Below, piece after piece: positions 8,797 through 17,628 of a DNA stretch of 64,000 nt; position 1 is the first letter of the stretch, and each line of letters begins with the position of its first letter. The notes under the pieces were generated by a model. It did not search any database, had not been told where the DNA came from, and saw only the letters and a program-made list of their open reading frames with translations. Where the stretch lies: assembly GCA_964408735.1 (NCBI GenBank), contig CAYPAX010000008.1, positions 7,702 to 71,701 of the forward strand. Direction: 5' to 3'. The DNA comes from UBA7887 sp964408735 (GTDB lineage Bacteria; Pseudomonadota; Alphaproteobacteria; UBA7887). The translations under genes were made by a program, and so were the position numbers.

Positions 8797-9660
8797 TTAC
8801 TCGGCCGCGCGGGCGTAGGGAGAGACGTCGGCCAGGGCATCGACGAGCAGCGCCAGGACGCCGGCCAAACGCCGCAGGCCGTCATGGGGGCGCAATGCGG
8901 CTTCATCCAGGTACAGAGCCCGGTTGACTTCGATTTGCAGCGCATGCAGGCCATCGTGCGGGCGGCCGTGGCGAACCGTCGTGAAGCCGCCGGCATAGGG
9001 GCGGTTGCGCACGACGGCATATCCCAATCCGCTGAGCACGGAGTCCGCCTGCGCCGTAAGCTCGGGCATGCAGGCGCCGCCATGGCGGTCGCCGAGCACG
9101 AAATCCGGGCCGGGTCCGCCGTGGTGCACCACCGCTTGCGACGGCATGGAGTGGCAGTCGACAAGAATGGCAAAGCCGAAGCGCGCCGTGGTCTCCTTGA
9201 GCAGGGCCGTAAGCGCCTTGTGGTAAGGGAAGTAGCAACGGTGCAATCGCCGGCGCGCTTCGCTGACGGGCATCTTGCCGCCGTAGATGGCGACGCCGTT
9301 GGCCGCGGCGCGCGGCACCACGCCGAGCCCGGCGCGCACGCGCGGCGAATCCGCATTGGCAAAAGCTGGCAGCGGGCCGTCGAACATGTTTGCGTCAAGC
9401 TCGAGCGGCTCGCGGTTGGCATCCACATAGGTGCGCGGAAACAGAGCCTGGATGACCGGAACGCCAAGCTCCGGCAGCCCGGCCACCAGCGCATCCACAT
9501 GCGCATCCTCCGAGCGCCGCAGCTCGGCAAGCCCGAGGCGGCAGCTGGCGAGGAATGCGCTGTCGTAGCGGCGCCCGCTATGAGGCGAGGCGACGACCAG
9601 CGGCCGCGTTTGCCGCGGCGGCCGCAAGATCTCAAAGGGAGGCGCTGTCTCCATCGCCAA
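8797..9660 (-). CDS. N-formylglutamate amidohydrolase
   Basis: A 287-residue cytosolic zinc hydrolase of the FGase family, which releases formate and glutamate from N-formyl-L-glutamate (last step of one histidine degradation route) or acts on related N-acyl amino acids. Family features seen are VVASPHSGRRY near the N terminus (metal-binding His), the ELRRSEDAHVD segment, LVDCHSMPS in the middle, and the EVNRALYLDE motif near the C terminus. Length is typical. No other hut genes are adjacent, so the physiological substrate is open. It converges on the sRNA terminator with almost no gap, and is divergent from the small protein gene at 9715. Confidence 0.9.
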   Translation of the reverse strand: MAMETAPPFEILRPPRQTRPLVVASPHSGRRYDSAFLASCRLGLAELRRSEDAHVDALVAGLPELGVPVIQALFPRTYVDANREPLELDANMFDGPLPAFANADSPRVRAGLGVVPRAAANGVAIYGGKMPVSEARRRLHRCYFPYHKALTALLKETTARFGFAILVDCHSMPSQAVVHHGGPGPDFVLGDRHGGACMPELTAQADSVLSGLGYAVVRNRPYAGGFTTVRHGRPHDGLHALQIEVNRALYLDEAALRPHDGLRRLAGVLALLVDALADVSPYARAAE

Positions 9661-9714
9661 GCAGTATCACCGAAATGCGCTCTATGTCATCATGCTGCGC
9701 GAGGAGGGCCGGTC

Positions 9715-9999
9715 ATGGATCTGAGTCAATTCGAGACATCACTTGACGAGGCGGCTCCACCGGCCGGGATTTCGGCTGCGGTGGCGGCGCTGTGGCAGGC
9801 GGCGAAGGGCGATTGGCATGCCGCCCATGGCCTGGCACAAAGCCAGGACGACAGCGACGGTGCCTGGGTGCATGCCTATCTGCACCGGGTCGAAGGCGAT
9901 GAGGGCAATGCCGGCTATTGGTACCGCCGCGCCGGGCGACCGCACTGTGCGGCGCCGCTGCCCGAGGAATGGCGAGAGATCGCGACCGCGCTTCTCTAG
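9715..9999 (+). CDS. Small conserved protein of unknown function
   Basis: A 94-residue protein from ATG 9715 behind a strong GAGGAGGG site (9701-9708). The centre contains WQAAKGDWHAAHGLAQ, followed by WVHAYLHRVEGD and AGYWYRRAGR. These features resemble a widespread proteobacterial small-protein family with a TPR-like two-helix look; I know of no assigned function. The frame is open far upstream, but that part is antisense to the amidohydrolase. It ends convergently with the M48 gene, with a 4-bp overlap of the two reading frames. Confidence 0.8.
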   Translation: MDLSQFETSLDEAAPPAGISAAVAALWQAAKGDWHAAHGLAQSQDDSDGAWVHAYLHRVEGDEGNAGYWYRRAGRPHCAAPLPEEWREIATALL

Positions 10000-10931
10000 G
10001 TGCTGGAGGCGCCATGGCGGCGGAAATAGCGCCGCGTCGGGAAGGTCGCCTTGATCTCCGCATAGCCACGGCTGGCGGCCGGCAATTGCACCGGCGCCCG
10101 GCCCGCCGCCGCCAGCTCCAGCGCCGCAACCCTCTCGACGGTTCCGGGATGTGTCGAGAACAACGAAGTGGTGCCTTTCGTATCAGCGGGGTAGAGCTGG
10201 AGCAGGGTGCGGAAGAAGCCGGGCGCAGCAACGGCATCGTAGCCGGCAATGTCGAACACACTGAGTATGTGCTGATCGGCCTCGAGCTCGGCATTCTGGG
10301 AATAGCCGGCGGTGACGATGCCTCGCAAGGCGGGCGCCATCTCGTCGATCGCGATGTCGGTGAGCGTGGCGACGGTCGAATCGGTGATCTGGCTTTGCAG
10401 CAGGGTGCGACCGCTATCGGTCAGCGCCTTGGTAAAGCGCTCGGTACGCATCTCGCCAACGGCGTGGCGCAGCTCGATATGGCCGATCTCGTGAGAAAGC
10501 ACGGCCGCCAACTCGGCGTCGCTGGAGACATATCGCAGCAATCCCTTGTTGATTCCAAGCTTGCCGCCGGGCAGGGCCCAGGCATTGACCGTGTCGTCAT
10601 CCAGCACCGTGATCTCCCAGGGCAGGTTTTGCCGCTTGCTGCTGGCTATCAATGGCTCGGCAAAGCTTTGCATCGCCGATTGGATCTTGCGGTTGCGGTA
10701 GGCCCCGCCATAGATGTCGACCATCCGCCCGTAAAGCTGATTGCCGATATTGATCTCGTCCTGCTCGGTGATGTTCAGGTCCTGGGCCAGCGTCGTCGCC
10801 AGTGAGAGCCCCGTCTGCGCCAGCAGCTCGGGTGTCACCCCCGGCGCACCTTCGCAGCCGGCCAGGGCCAACAGGCTGGCGCCGCCCGCGAGCATTTGGC
10901 GGCGGCTGATGGAGGATGCGGCGTTTGTCAT
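9996..10931 (-). CDS. M48 family zinc metalloprotease, lipoprotein
   Basis: A 311-residue protease. ATG 10931 has a GAGG site six bases upstream; an alternative ATG at 10943 overlaps the upstream cyclase stop as ATGA. The N terminus has an SRRQMLAGG start and a lipobox-like LALAGC, so it is probably a periplasm-facing lipoprotein. The zinc site HEIGH lies near residue 150, with a second ligand region ELEAD downstream and the STHPGTVERV motif common in M48C (BepA/YggG-like) proteases. Such enzymes take part in outer-membrane protein quality control. It is the last gene of a three-gene operon with a CHASE2 cyclase and an exported protein, which suggests a role in envelope sensing. Confidence 0.92.
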   Translation of the reverse strand: MTNAASSISRRQMLAGGASLLALAGCEGAPGVTPELLAQTGLSLATTLAQDLNITEQDEINIGNQLYGRMVDIYGGAYRNRKIQSAMQSFAEPLIASSKRQNLPWEITVLDDDTVNAWALPGGKLGINKGLLRYVSSDAELAAVLSHEIGHIELRHAVGEMRTERFTKALTDSGRTLLQSQITDSTVATLTDIAIDEMAPALRGIVTAGYSQNAELEADQHILSVFDIAGYDAVAAPGFFRTLLQLYPADTKGTTSLFSTHPGTVERVAALELAAAGRAPVQLPAASRGYAEIKATFPTRRYFRRHGASST

Positions 10932-10939
10932 GATCGGCC

Positions 10940-13057
10940 TCATTTGGTCTTCATTTCGAAGGCGCGATTCCACGGGCGTGCCGGCGGGTTGTCGTGATAG
11001 TGCCGGCAGCGCTCAACATAGAGTATAGCCGCGGAATCGCTTTCCGCCAAAGCTTCGAACGCCTCGGCCGCCTCGGCGAAGCGGCCGCGGTAGTACAGCG
11101 CCAGGGCTTCGTGGAAGGCCGCGACCTGTTCGTGGTGTGCCGCCCCGGCATTTTCGTGGCGGCATAACACCTCGTAGACGCGCACAGGCTGGGTCTTGCC
11201 CTTGACCACGAGCCGGTCGAGGCGGCGCAGCAGGAAGGTGTCGCGCACCGCGCGCGCGGTGTTTTCGCCGATCATGAGCCTCGTGCCGAATTGCTTGTTG
11301 GCGCCTTCGAGACGCGCGGCGAGGTTCACCGAATCGCCGGTCAGGGTGTAGTTGAGGCGACGCTCGGAGCCCATATTGCCGACCACTGCGATACCGGTGT
11401 TGATGCCGATCCGCGTGTTGATGCCCTGCAGGCCGTAGGTCCGCTCCAGGACTTCTTCATTGAAGCGCGTCAGCGCCTGCTGGCAGTCGAGCGCCGCGTG
11501 GATGGCATTGTGGCTCATTTGCTCGTCGCCGAGCGGCGCCCCCCAGACGGCCATCACCGCATCACCGATATATTTGTCGACATAGCCGCCATTGGCCTCG
11601 ACGGCGTCGGTCATCAGGGTGAGATAGGCGTTGAGGATGTCGACCAGCTTTTCCGGATCGTCCTTGAGCGCTTCCGAGAGCGTGGTGAAGCCTTCGATAT
11701 CGGAGAAGAAGATGGCGACGGTGCGCGCCTCGCCGCCGAGCCTGAGCGCCTCCGGGTCACTGGTCAGGCGCTCGACCATCTCGGGCGCCAGGAAATGCTG
11801 AAAGGCGTGCTTGACCCAGCGCCGCGCCCTGTCCTCGACGACGAAGCGATAGGCATAGGCGGCGGCATAGGCGATGGCGGCGGCGGCCATCAGCGCTAGC
11901 AGCGGCGCGATGCTGAGATGGTGCAGGGCGAGCACGGAAAGCAGATCGCTGCCGGCGATGAAAGCTGACAACACACCGAAGCCGGCAAGCGGCGAGAGCG
12001 CCGTGAAGGCAAGGAACAGCAGCGCCGTGGCAAGCCCGACCAGCGCGAAGACGCCGCCGCGCGGCAGCATGGCCGGGGCATTGCCGGCGATCAGCGTGTT
12101 GATGGCCGCGGCATGGACATAGATGCCGGGAATGGTGCGGCGATCGACAATGGCGCCGAAGCGCTCGGGATCCGCTTCCAGGGCGCAGCGCGGCTGCTGC
12201 CAGGTGTTGTGCTCGGCGGTGGCGAAGCGCTTGGCGGTCAGCGAGCGGTCTTCCAGGTCCAAGGCGAGGCCAATCAACACGATCTTGCCGGCAAAGGCTG
12301 AGCGGAAATAGTCGGCATCGCGCGCCTGGGCGCAGGCCCAGAGGTCGGCGAAGCTGTAGGCCGGGATGTCGCCCGGCCCGGTGTCGTAGTTGATGAGAAT
12401 ATTCTCGTCCGGCACGTCGCTGCCGGCACGTCGCGCCAGCTCGACGGCAAAGCTGGAGACGCGGCTGCCGTCCTCCGCCTCCCAGCCGCCGGGATAGCGG
12501 CGGATGACGTTGTCGCTGTCGACCAGCAAGTTGAGCAGGCGAACATTGTCCCAGCCACCGACTGCCTGCACCAACCCGGCATAGGGGCTGATGGTCTCGC
12601 CCGACAGGCGCACCTGACCCATCACCAGATTGCCCTTTTCGCCGACCCGGCGCAGGGCCTTGCGATAGGGCTTGTCGTAGTCGGCCAGCAGGTCGGGCCG
12701 GTCGAGGCTGGTGGGATGGATGATGTCGAGCCCGATGGCGCTGGCGCCGACGCCATCGACCAAAGAAAGAATTCCCGCGAGATACGGGGTCCAGGCAACC
12801 CGCGGGGTGTCCCGGAATGGCTCCGTCCGATAACTCTGTTCGTCGATGACCACGGCAACCACGGGCGAGTCTTGCGGTGCGCGTAGCGGCCCGTACAGCG
12901 CGTCCCGCTGCGGCAACAGCAGGTCGATACCGAGGCGCCCCGCATAATCGGCCAGCGGCGAGGCGGCGATGCCGCCGAGCACCGCGCCGAGGCCCAGCCC
13001 CAGTGCCAGTCGCCGGCGCCAGATGTCGCGTTGGCTATGGACGGATGGCGACGACAC
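10940..13057 (-). CDS. CHASE2-domain class III adenylate/guanylate cyclase
   Basis: A membrane sensor cyclase of 705 residues. A transmembrane segment near residues 17-34 precedes an extracytoplasmic CHASE2 domain (about 40-330, with VVAVVIDEQSY and the HAAAINTLI end), followed by a cluster of hydrophobic segments (about 335-405) and a cytosolic cyclase domain (about 430-620). Metal-binding aspartates are present in FFSDIEGFT and YIGDAVMAVWG, and the GDSVNLAARLEGANK motif is intact, so activity is likely. A short helical tail follows. Its start overlaps the end of the exported-protein gene (13035) by 23 bp and its stop is next to the M48 gene, showing a tight operon. Confidence 0.94.
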   Translation of the reverse strand: MSSPSVHSQRDIWRRRLALGLGLGAVLGGIAASPLADYAGRLGIDLLLPQRDALYGPLRAPQDSPVVAVVIDEQSYRTEPFRDTPRVAWTPYLAGILSLVDGVGASAIGLDIIHPTSLDRPDLLADYDKPYRKALRRVGEKGNLVMGQVRLSGETISPYAGLVQAVGGWDNVRLLNLLVDSDNVIRRYPGGWEAEDGSRVSSFAVELARRAGSDVPDENILINYDTGPGDIPAYSFADLWACAQARDADYFRSAFAGKIVLIGLALDLEDRSLTAKRFATAEHNTWQQPRCALEADPERFGAIVDRRTIPGIYVHAAAINTLIAGNAPAMLPRGGVFALVGLATALLFLAFTALSPLAGFGVLSAFIAGSDLLSVLALHHLSIAPLLALMAAAAIAYAAAYAYRFVVEDRARRWVKHAFQHFLAPEMVERLTSDPEALRLGGEARTVAIFFSDIEGFTTLSEALKDDPEKLVDILNAYLTLMTDAVEANGGYVDKYIGDAVMAVWGAPLGDEQMSHNAIHAALDCQQALTRFNEEVLERTYGLQGINTRIGINTGIAVVGNMGSERRLNYTLTGDSVNLAARLEGANKQFGTRLMIGENTARAVRDTFLLRRLDRLVVKGKTQPVRVYEVLCRHENAGAAHHEQVAAFHEALALYYRGRFAEAAEAFEALAESDSAAILYVERCRHYHDNPPARPWNRAFEMKTK

Positions 13058-13994
13058 GGGCGGTCAGAACCTCGCCGACCTCAAGCCCAGGATCGATCGA
13101 AAACAGGGCCTCGCCAACGCCGGCCGCGCCCTCGATTCGCACAGCATAAGGGCGGCCGATCGCCAGCGCCGGCGCGTCGTCGGGATAGGTGGCCTGCCCG
13201 CCAGCCGCCTCTACCTGCCAGAGCACCTCGGGCACAGCAAGATCCGCATCAACTATTTGGAGCAAGACTGTGTCGTTGTCATGCCAGGCGAAAGTCGGTT
13301 GCGCCACGTTCACCACCTGCTCACGCCAGTTGAGACTATCGTTGATGTCGATGCGGTCCACCGTGGCGCCGGCCTCGGAGGCCTGCTCGGGGATAAACAG
13401 CGCCAGTTGCTGGCATTGGGTCGTTTCCGCCGTGATGCGCCCACCGGCGACCTCGCTGCTCGCCATGCCGATGGTAACTGTGCCGCCGCGAATGTGCTCA
13501 CGGCGGCAGGAATCGAGATATTCCAGCACCAATTCGCCGTCGTTCCCGAGGGCGATGCTGTCACCAGCAAACAGATAATCGAGCTCATTGAGCTCGCTCT
13601 GTGGCGCGGCCGCTATGCTTTGCACCATGGCCACGGAGGGTTCGCCCAGGGGCCTGTTTTCCGAGGAGGTGGACACGCCGATTTCATCGAACACGCTTGC
13701 CAGGCCGCTGTCCTTGGCTTGACGCTGGTGGCCACGACCGCGGCCACGGCCACCACCACCACCGCCCTGGTCTCCGCCTTGCGCCTGCGGGCCACGATCC
13801 TCCGGCGGGCCGCCACGATCCTCGGGCGGGCCGCGGCGCTCTTCGGCCGCCGGGGCAGGGGCGTCTTCTTCGTCGTCGGAGAAAATGTCTTCGAAAGCGT
13901 CGAACAGGTCTTCCTGGGCAAAGACCGAGGCCGGATAGGCCAGCAGCAGGGCCGCCAAGACCGTTCCCCAGAGACCGATTGCCCGAACTTGCAT
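13035..13994 (-). CDS. Exported protein of CHASE2-cyclase operon, Gly/Arg-rich linker
   Basis: A 319-residue protein with a signal peptide (cleavage near VFA-QED), an acidic segment, and a low-complexity Gly/Pro/Arg stretch (about residues 45-95) that is probably disordered. The folded C-terminal part carries AGDSIALGNDGELVLEYL and a CRREHIRGGTVTIG segment, then a Cys in TTQCQQL. The G-x-I-x-LG-x-x-GEL pattern resembles FecR-like strands, but I cannot assign the domain with certainty. It is the first gene of the operon leading into the CHASE2 cyclase, so it may be the periplasmic partner of that sensor. Confidence 0.72.
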   Translation of the reverse strand: MQVRAIGLWGTVLAALLLAYPASVFAQEDLFDAFEDIFSDDEEDAPAPAAEERRGPPEDRGGPPEDRGPQAQGGDQGGGGGGRGRGRGHQRQAKDSGLASVFDEIGVSTSSENRPLGEPSVAMVQSIAAAPQSELNELDYLFAGDSIALGNDGELVLEYLDSCRREHIRGGTVTIGMASSEVAGGRITAETTQCQQLALFIPEQASEAGATVDRIDINDSLNWREQVVNVAQPTFAWHDNDTVLLQIVDADLAVPEVLWQVEAAGGQATYPDDAPALAIGRPYAVRIEGAAGVGEALFSIDPGLEVGEVLTARVVAIRP

Positions 13995-14133
13995 GGCCGT
14001 CCCCTCCTTGCGCTGTCGCAGGAGTCTACCAGAACCGCGTCCGCTTGCGAAATATCACCGCCTTCTTCGCCCTTGCCCCGGGCTCGGTGGCGTGCTCAGT
14101 TCTGCGGCGGCGAAACCGGAGGAATGAGAGGTC

Positions 14134-14961
14134 ATGCTGGACGAAGCGCTGTTGTCGATAAACCAGGCCACGACGCGCGAGCAGTGGTCGCTGTCGCAAG
14201 CGGTGGCGGGCTATGCGCGACATGGCGTGCATGGGATTGCGGTATGGCACGACAAGCTGCGCGAGGCCGGCCTGGCCGAGGGCGTGCGCCTGTTGCGCGA
14301 GCACGACATGACCGTCACCGGCTATTGCATCGGCGGGCTCTTGACCTCTCCCGATTACGCGGCCTGGCAATCGGCGCTCGACGACAATCGCCGTGCCATC
14401 GAGGAAGCGGCGGCGATCGGGGCGCAATGCATCGTTTTCGTCGCCGGCGGCCTGGTCGATGGCTCGAAAGACCTGGTCGGCGCCCGGGCGCGTTGCCTGG
14501 AAGGGTTGAACGTTCTTCTGCCAGAGGCCAAGGCGGCCGGTGTGACCATCGCGCTAGAGCCTTTGCATCCCATGATGTGTGCCAGCCGCGCGGTGCTCAC
14601 CACCCTCGGCGAGGCCAACGACTGGTGCGACCAGCTTGGCGCCGGCAACGAGCTTGGTATCGCGGTCGATGTCTACCACGTCTGGTGGGACCCCAATCTG
14701 GCGCGCGAGATCGGCCGTGCCGGCAAGCGCGTCGTCGCCTTTCACATCAACGACTGGCTGGAGGACACGCGAGACCTGCGTCTCGACCGTGGCATGATGG
14801 GCGATGGCGTGATCGACATTCCGGGCATCCGCGCCATGGTCGAGAGCACGGGCTACGCCGGCCATCGCGAGGTCGAGATATTCTCCAGCCGCGACTGGTG
14901 GCAGCGCGACCCGGACGAGGTGGTGCGCATCATCAAGGAACGCTATCAGACCGCCGTATAG
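14134..14961 (+). CDS. Sugar phosphate isomerase/epimerase-like TIM-barrel protein
   Basis: A 275-residue protein of the xylose-isomerase-like AP-endonuclease-2 fold. Recognisable parts are the strand-end IALEPLHP (Glu metal ligand), GIAVDVYHVWWDP (Asp and His ligands), FHINDW and the C-terminal REVEIFSSRDWW (Glu ligand). These four acid/His positions match the divalent-metal site of the family. First gene of a four-gene unit with a Gfo/Idh/MocA dehydrogenase (12 bp away), a ThDP enzyme and a CoA ligase, so it probably isomerises or epimerises a polyol-, inositol- or keto-sugar-like compound. The exact substrate cannot be read from sequence. Confidence 0.86.
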   Translation: MLDEALLSINQATTREQWSLSQAVAGYARHGVHGIAVWHDKLREAGLAEGVRLLREHDMTVTGYCIGGLLTSPDYAAWQSALDDNRRAIEEAAAIGAQCIVFVAGGLVDGSKDLVGARARCLEGLNVLLPEAKAAGVTIALEPLHPMMCASRAVLTTLGEANDWCDQLGAGNELGIAVDVYHVWWDPNLAREIGRAGKRVVAFHINDWLEDTRDLRLDRGMMGDGVIDIPGIRAMVESTGYAGHREVEIFSSRDWWQRDPDEVVRIIKERYQTAV

Positions 14962-14973
14962 GGGAGACGAGCC

Positions 14974-15969
14974 ATGGAGCCTGTTCGCTGGGGCGTGCTC
15001 GGCTGTGCCAACATCGCCATGAGGACCGTCATACCGGCCATGCAGCAAAGCGCGCTGACGCCGGTCGTCGCCATCGCCTCGCGGGATGGCGAAAAGGCGC
15101 GTGCCGCCGCCGAAGCGCTTGGCATTCCACGGGCGCACGGCAGCTACGAGGCGCTGCTCGCCGATGACGGCATAGACGCGATCTACAATCCCCTGCCCAA
15201 CAATCTCCACCTCGAATGGAGCGTCAAGGCGCTGGAGGCGGGCAAGCACGTGCTTTGCGAGAAGCCGCTGACCATGGACGCGGCGCAAGCGGAAGAGATG
15301 ATCCGCGTGCGCGACCGCACAGGGCTTTGTGCCGAAGAGGCGATGATGGCCCGCGACCACCCGCAATGGACAGTCGTTCGTGAGCTGATCGATGGCGGTG
15401 AGATCGGCGAGCTGCACGCCATGCAACTGGCCTTCACCTACAACAATCCGAACCCCGCCAATATCCGCAACAAGGTCGAGACCGGCGGCGGCGGCATCTA
15501 CGACCTCGGCGTCTATACCAGCACCATCGCGCGCCTGGTTTTCGACGACGAGCCGAAGCGCCTGGTGGCGCTGGTCGACCACGACCCGAATTTCGGCACC
15601 GACCGGCTGGCCTCGGTGATGCTCGACTTCGGCGCCTCGCGTCAGGCCTGCATGACGGTCGCCACCCAGACCGGGCGCTACCAGCAGGCGCAGATTCTCG
15701 GGTCCGAAGGCTGGCTCCGCGTCGAGTTCCCCTTCGCCCATATGCAGCCGCGCACGGCCTATCTGCATCACTGCCGCAGCCCGGGCTTCGACATCCGGCG
15801 CATCGAGGTGCCGGCGGTCAACCAGTACACGCTGCAAGGCGAGCGCTTCTCGCGGCTGGTGCGCGGCGAGCCGACCACGGAGCGGCCGCTGGAGCTGGCA
15901 TACGCCGGCATGCGCGTGCTCGACGCCATTCGTCGCTCCCACGAGAGCGGCGGCTGGGAGGACGTGTGA
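14974..15969 (+). CDS. Gfo/Idh/MocA family NAD(P)-dependent oxidoreductase
   Basis: A 331-residue cytosolic dehydrogenase. The Rossmann start WGVLGCANIA is close to the N terminus; the family signature EKPLTMD (catalytic Lys region) lies near residue 95, and the C-terminal beta-sheet domain contains the GGGGIYDLGVY motif. These enzymes oxidise or reduce hydroxyls of sugars, inositols or related rings. The ribosome site GGGGAG precedes ATG 14974. Its TGA is overlapped by the GTG start of the next gene, indicating translational coupling within the cluster. Confidence 0.92.
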   Translation: MEPVRWGVLGCANIAMRTVIPAMQQSALTPVVAIASRDGEKARAAAEALGIPRAHGSYEALLADDGIDAIYNPLPNNLHLEWSVKALEAGKHVLCEKPLTMDAAQAEEMIRVRDRTGLCAEEAMMARDHPQWTVVRELIDGGEIGELHAMQLAFTYNNPNPANIRNKVETGGGGIYDLGVYTSTIARLVFDDEPKRLVALVDHDPNFGTDRLASVMLDFGASRQACMTVATQTGRYQQAQILGSEGWLRVEFPFAHMQPRTAYLHHCRSPGFDIRRIEVPAVNQYTLQGERFSRLVRGEPTTERPLELAYAGMRVLDAIRRSHESGGWEDV

Positions 15970-17627
15970 GCGGCGAGATCAGCACCGGCGAAGCCCTGCT
16001 GCGGCGCCTCAAGACGCTCGGCATCGACTATCTGTTCGCCAATTCGGGCACCGATTTCCCGCCGCTGATCGAGGCGCTGGCGGGCGGCGACGCCGATGCC
16101 ATGCCGCAACCCCTTGTCATGCCCCACGAGCATGCGGCAATGGGCATGGCGCACGGCTACACCCAGGCCACGGGGCGGCCCCAGGCCGTGATGGTGCACA
16201 CCAATGTTGGCTTGGCCAATGCCGCCATCGGCGCGCTGAATGCGGCCTACGACCAGATCCCGATGATCCTCTGCTCGGGCCGCACCCCGGCTACCGAGCA
16301 CGGTCGCCTCGGCTCGCGCAACAACCCCATCAACTGGGGCCAGGAGATGCGCGACCAGGCGGCGTTGGTGCGCGAGGTTGTGAAGTGGGATTACGAGCTG
16401 CGCTTTCCCGAGCAGGTCTACGACGTTCTCGATCGCGCCTGGGCCATCGCCATGTCCGCGCCGCGCGGGCCGGTCTATCTCAGCTTGCCGCGCGAGGTGC
16501 TGAGCGCACCGTGCCCGCCGCCCACGGCCGGCCCGGCGCTGGTGCCGGCCCAGGCAGGCCCGGCGGCAGAGGATGTCGCCCGGGCGGCGGCGATATTGGC
16601 CGCGGCCGAGCGGCCGCTGATCGTCACCCAGCGTGGCGCTGGCGGGGCGGAAGGGTTCGCCACCCTGGCCCGGCTCGCCGAGCGTTGGGCCATTCCCGTC
16701 ACCCAGTTCTGGCCACTGCAACTCGCCATTGCCAGCGACCATGCCATGAATGGCGGCCCCGACCCGGCGCCTTGGCTGGCCGAGGCCGACGCGGTGCTGG
16801 TCATCAATGCGCTGACGCCCTGGGCGCCGTCGCAAGCCTCGCCACCGCCGGGCTGCAAGGTCATCCATGTCGGGCCGGATCCTTTGTTCGCTCGCTATCC
16901 GATACGCGGCCACCGCGCTGACGCGACCGTGACCGGCGACGTGGCGGCCGTCCTCGCCGCCTTGGAGGCCGAGATGGGCGCACCGCACGCAGGCTGGCAG
17001 AGTGCGGCAGAGCGCTGCCGCGATATCCGTGCGGCGGCACAATCCGAAGCCGAGGCCGGCAACGGCTCACCCATGACCAAGGCCTGGGCGGCGAAATGCG
17101 TCTCGGATCTGCTGGCAGAGAATGACAGCGTTTTGATCACCGAGCTCGGTTGCCCCACTGCAAACATGACCCTGAGCCGTGCCGACGCCTTCCACCAGGA
17201 GCCCCATTCGGGCGGCCTCGGCTGGGGTTTTCCGGCGGCACTCGGCAGGCGTCTTGCCGAACCCGATCGCCTGGTGGTGGCGACCGTCGGCGACGGCTCC
17301 TACATCTTTGCCAATCCCGTCGCCTGCCATCAGATCGCCGAGGCGCTGGACCTGCCGATCCTGCTCGTGGTGCTCAACAACGGTGCCTGGAACGCGGTGC
17401 GCCGGGCCACGCTCGACATCTTTCCCGACGGCAACGCCGCACGCGCCAACGCCATGCCGCTGACCTCGCTGTCGCCATCGCCGGATTTCGCCAAGCTGGC
17501 CGAGGCCCACCGTGCCTGGTCGGAGGCGGTGGAGGTGGGTAGCGAGCTGCCGGCAGCCCTTGCGCGGGCGGCCGAGGTGGTGTTGAAGGAGCGTCGTCTG
17601 GCGCTGTTGGAAGTACGGGTTTCATAG
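15966..17627 (+). CDS. Thiamine diphosphate-dependent enzyme, acetolactate-synthase-like
   Basis: A 553-residue protein starting at GTG 15966 within the stop of the previous gene (GTGA). Three ThDP-enzyme domains are present. The N-terminal PYR domain has FANSGTDFP and the catalytic Glu in MPHEHAAMG; the middle domain follows; the C-terminal PP domain has the GDGSYIF ... NN ThDP/Mg motif (VGDGS near residue 440, LNNGAWN about 30 residues later). It resembles ThDP-requiring carboligases/decarboxylases that act on 2-keto acids. In this cluster it could split a keto acid made by the two upstream enzymes before CoA activation. True acetolactate synthase is unlikely because no regulatory subunit is adjacent. 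Confidence 0.88.
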   Translation: MSGEISTGEALLRRLKTLGIDYLFANSGTDFPPLIEALAGGDADAMPQPLVMPHEHAAMGMAHGYTQATGRPQAVMVHTNVGLANAAIGALNAAYDQIPMILCSGRTPATEHGRLGSRNNPINWGQEMRDQAALVREVVKWDYELRFPEQVYDVLDRAWAIAMSAPRGPVYLSLPREVLSAPCPPPTAGPALVPAQAGPAAEDVARAAAILAAAERPLIVTQRGAGGAEGFATLARLAERWAIPVTQFWPLQLAIASDHAMNGGPDPAPWLAEADAVLVINALTPWAPSQASPPPGCKVIHVGPDPLFARYPIRGHRADATVTGDVAAVLAALEAEMGAPHAGWQSAAERCRDIRAAAQSEAEAGNGSPMTKAWAAKCVSDLLAENDSVLITELGCPTANMTLSRADAFHQEPHSGGLGWGFPAALGRRLAEPDRLVVATVGDGSYIFANPVACHQIAEALDLPILLVVLNNGAWNAVRRATLDIFPDGNAARANAMPLTSLSPSPDFAKLAEAHRAWSEAVEVGSELPAALARAAEVVLKERRLALLEVRVS

Positions 17628-17628
17628 C

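Noticed and set aside
8770..9999. A 409-codon plus-strand frame joining the amidohydrolase region to the small gene
   Set aside because: It is antisense to the amidohydrolase; only the last 94 codons, with their own GAGGAGGG site, look real.
13740..13860. GC-rich tandem-like stretch as a mobile or regulatory repeat
   Set aside because: It encodes the Gly/Pro/Arg-rich linker of the exported protein at 13035-13994 and is in frame throughout.
15966..17627. ThDP gene as ilvB/acetolactate synthase large subunit
   Set aside because: No small regulatory subunit or other branched-chain amino-acid genes are adjacent, and the cluster looks catabolic.
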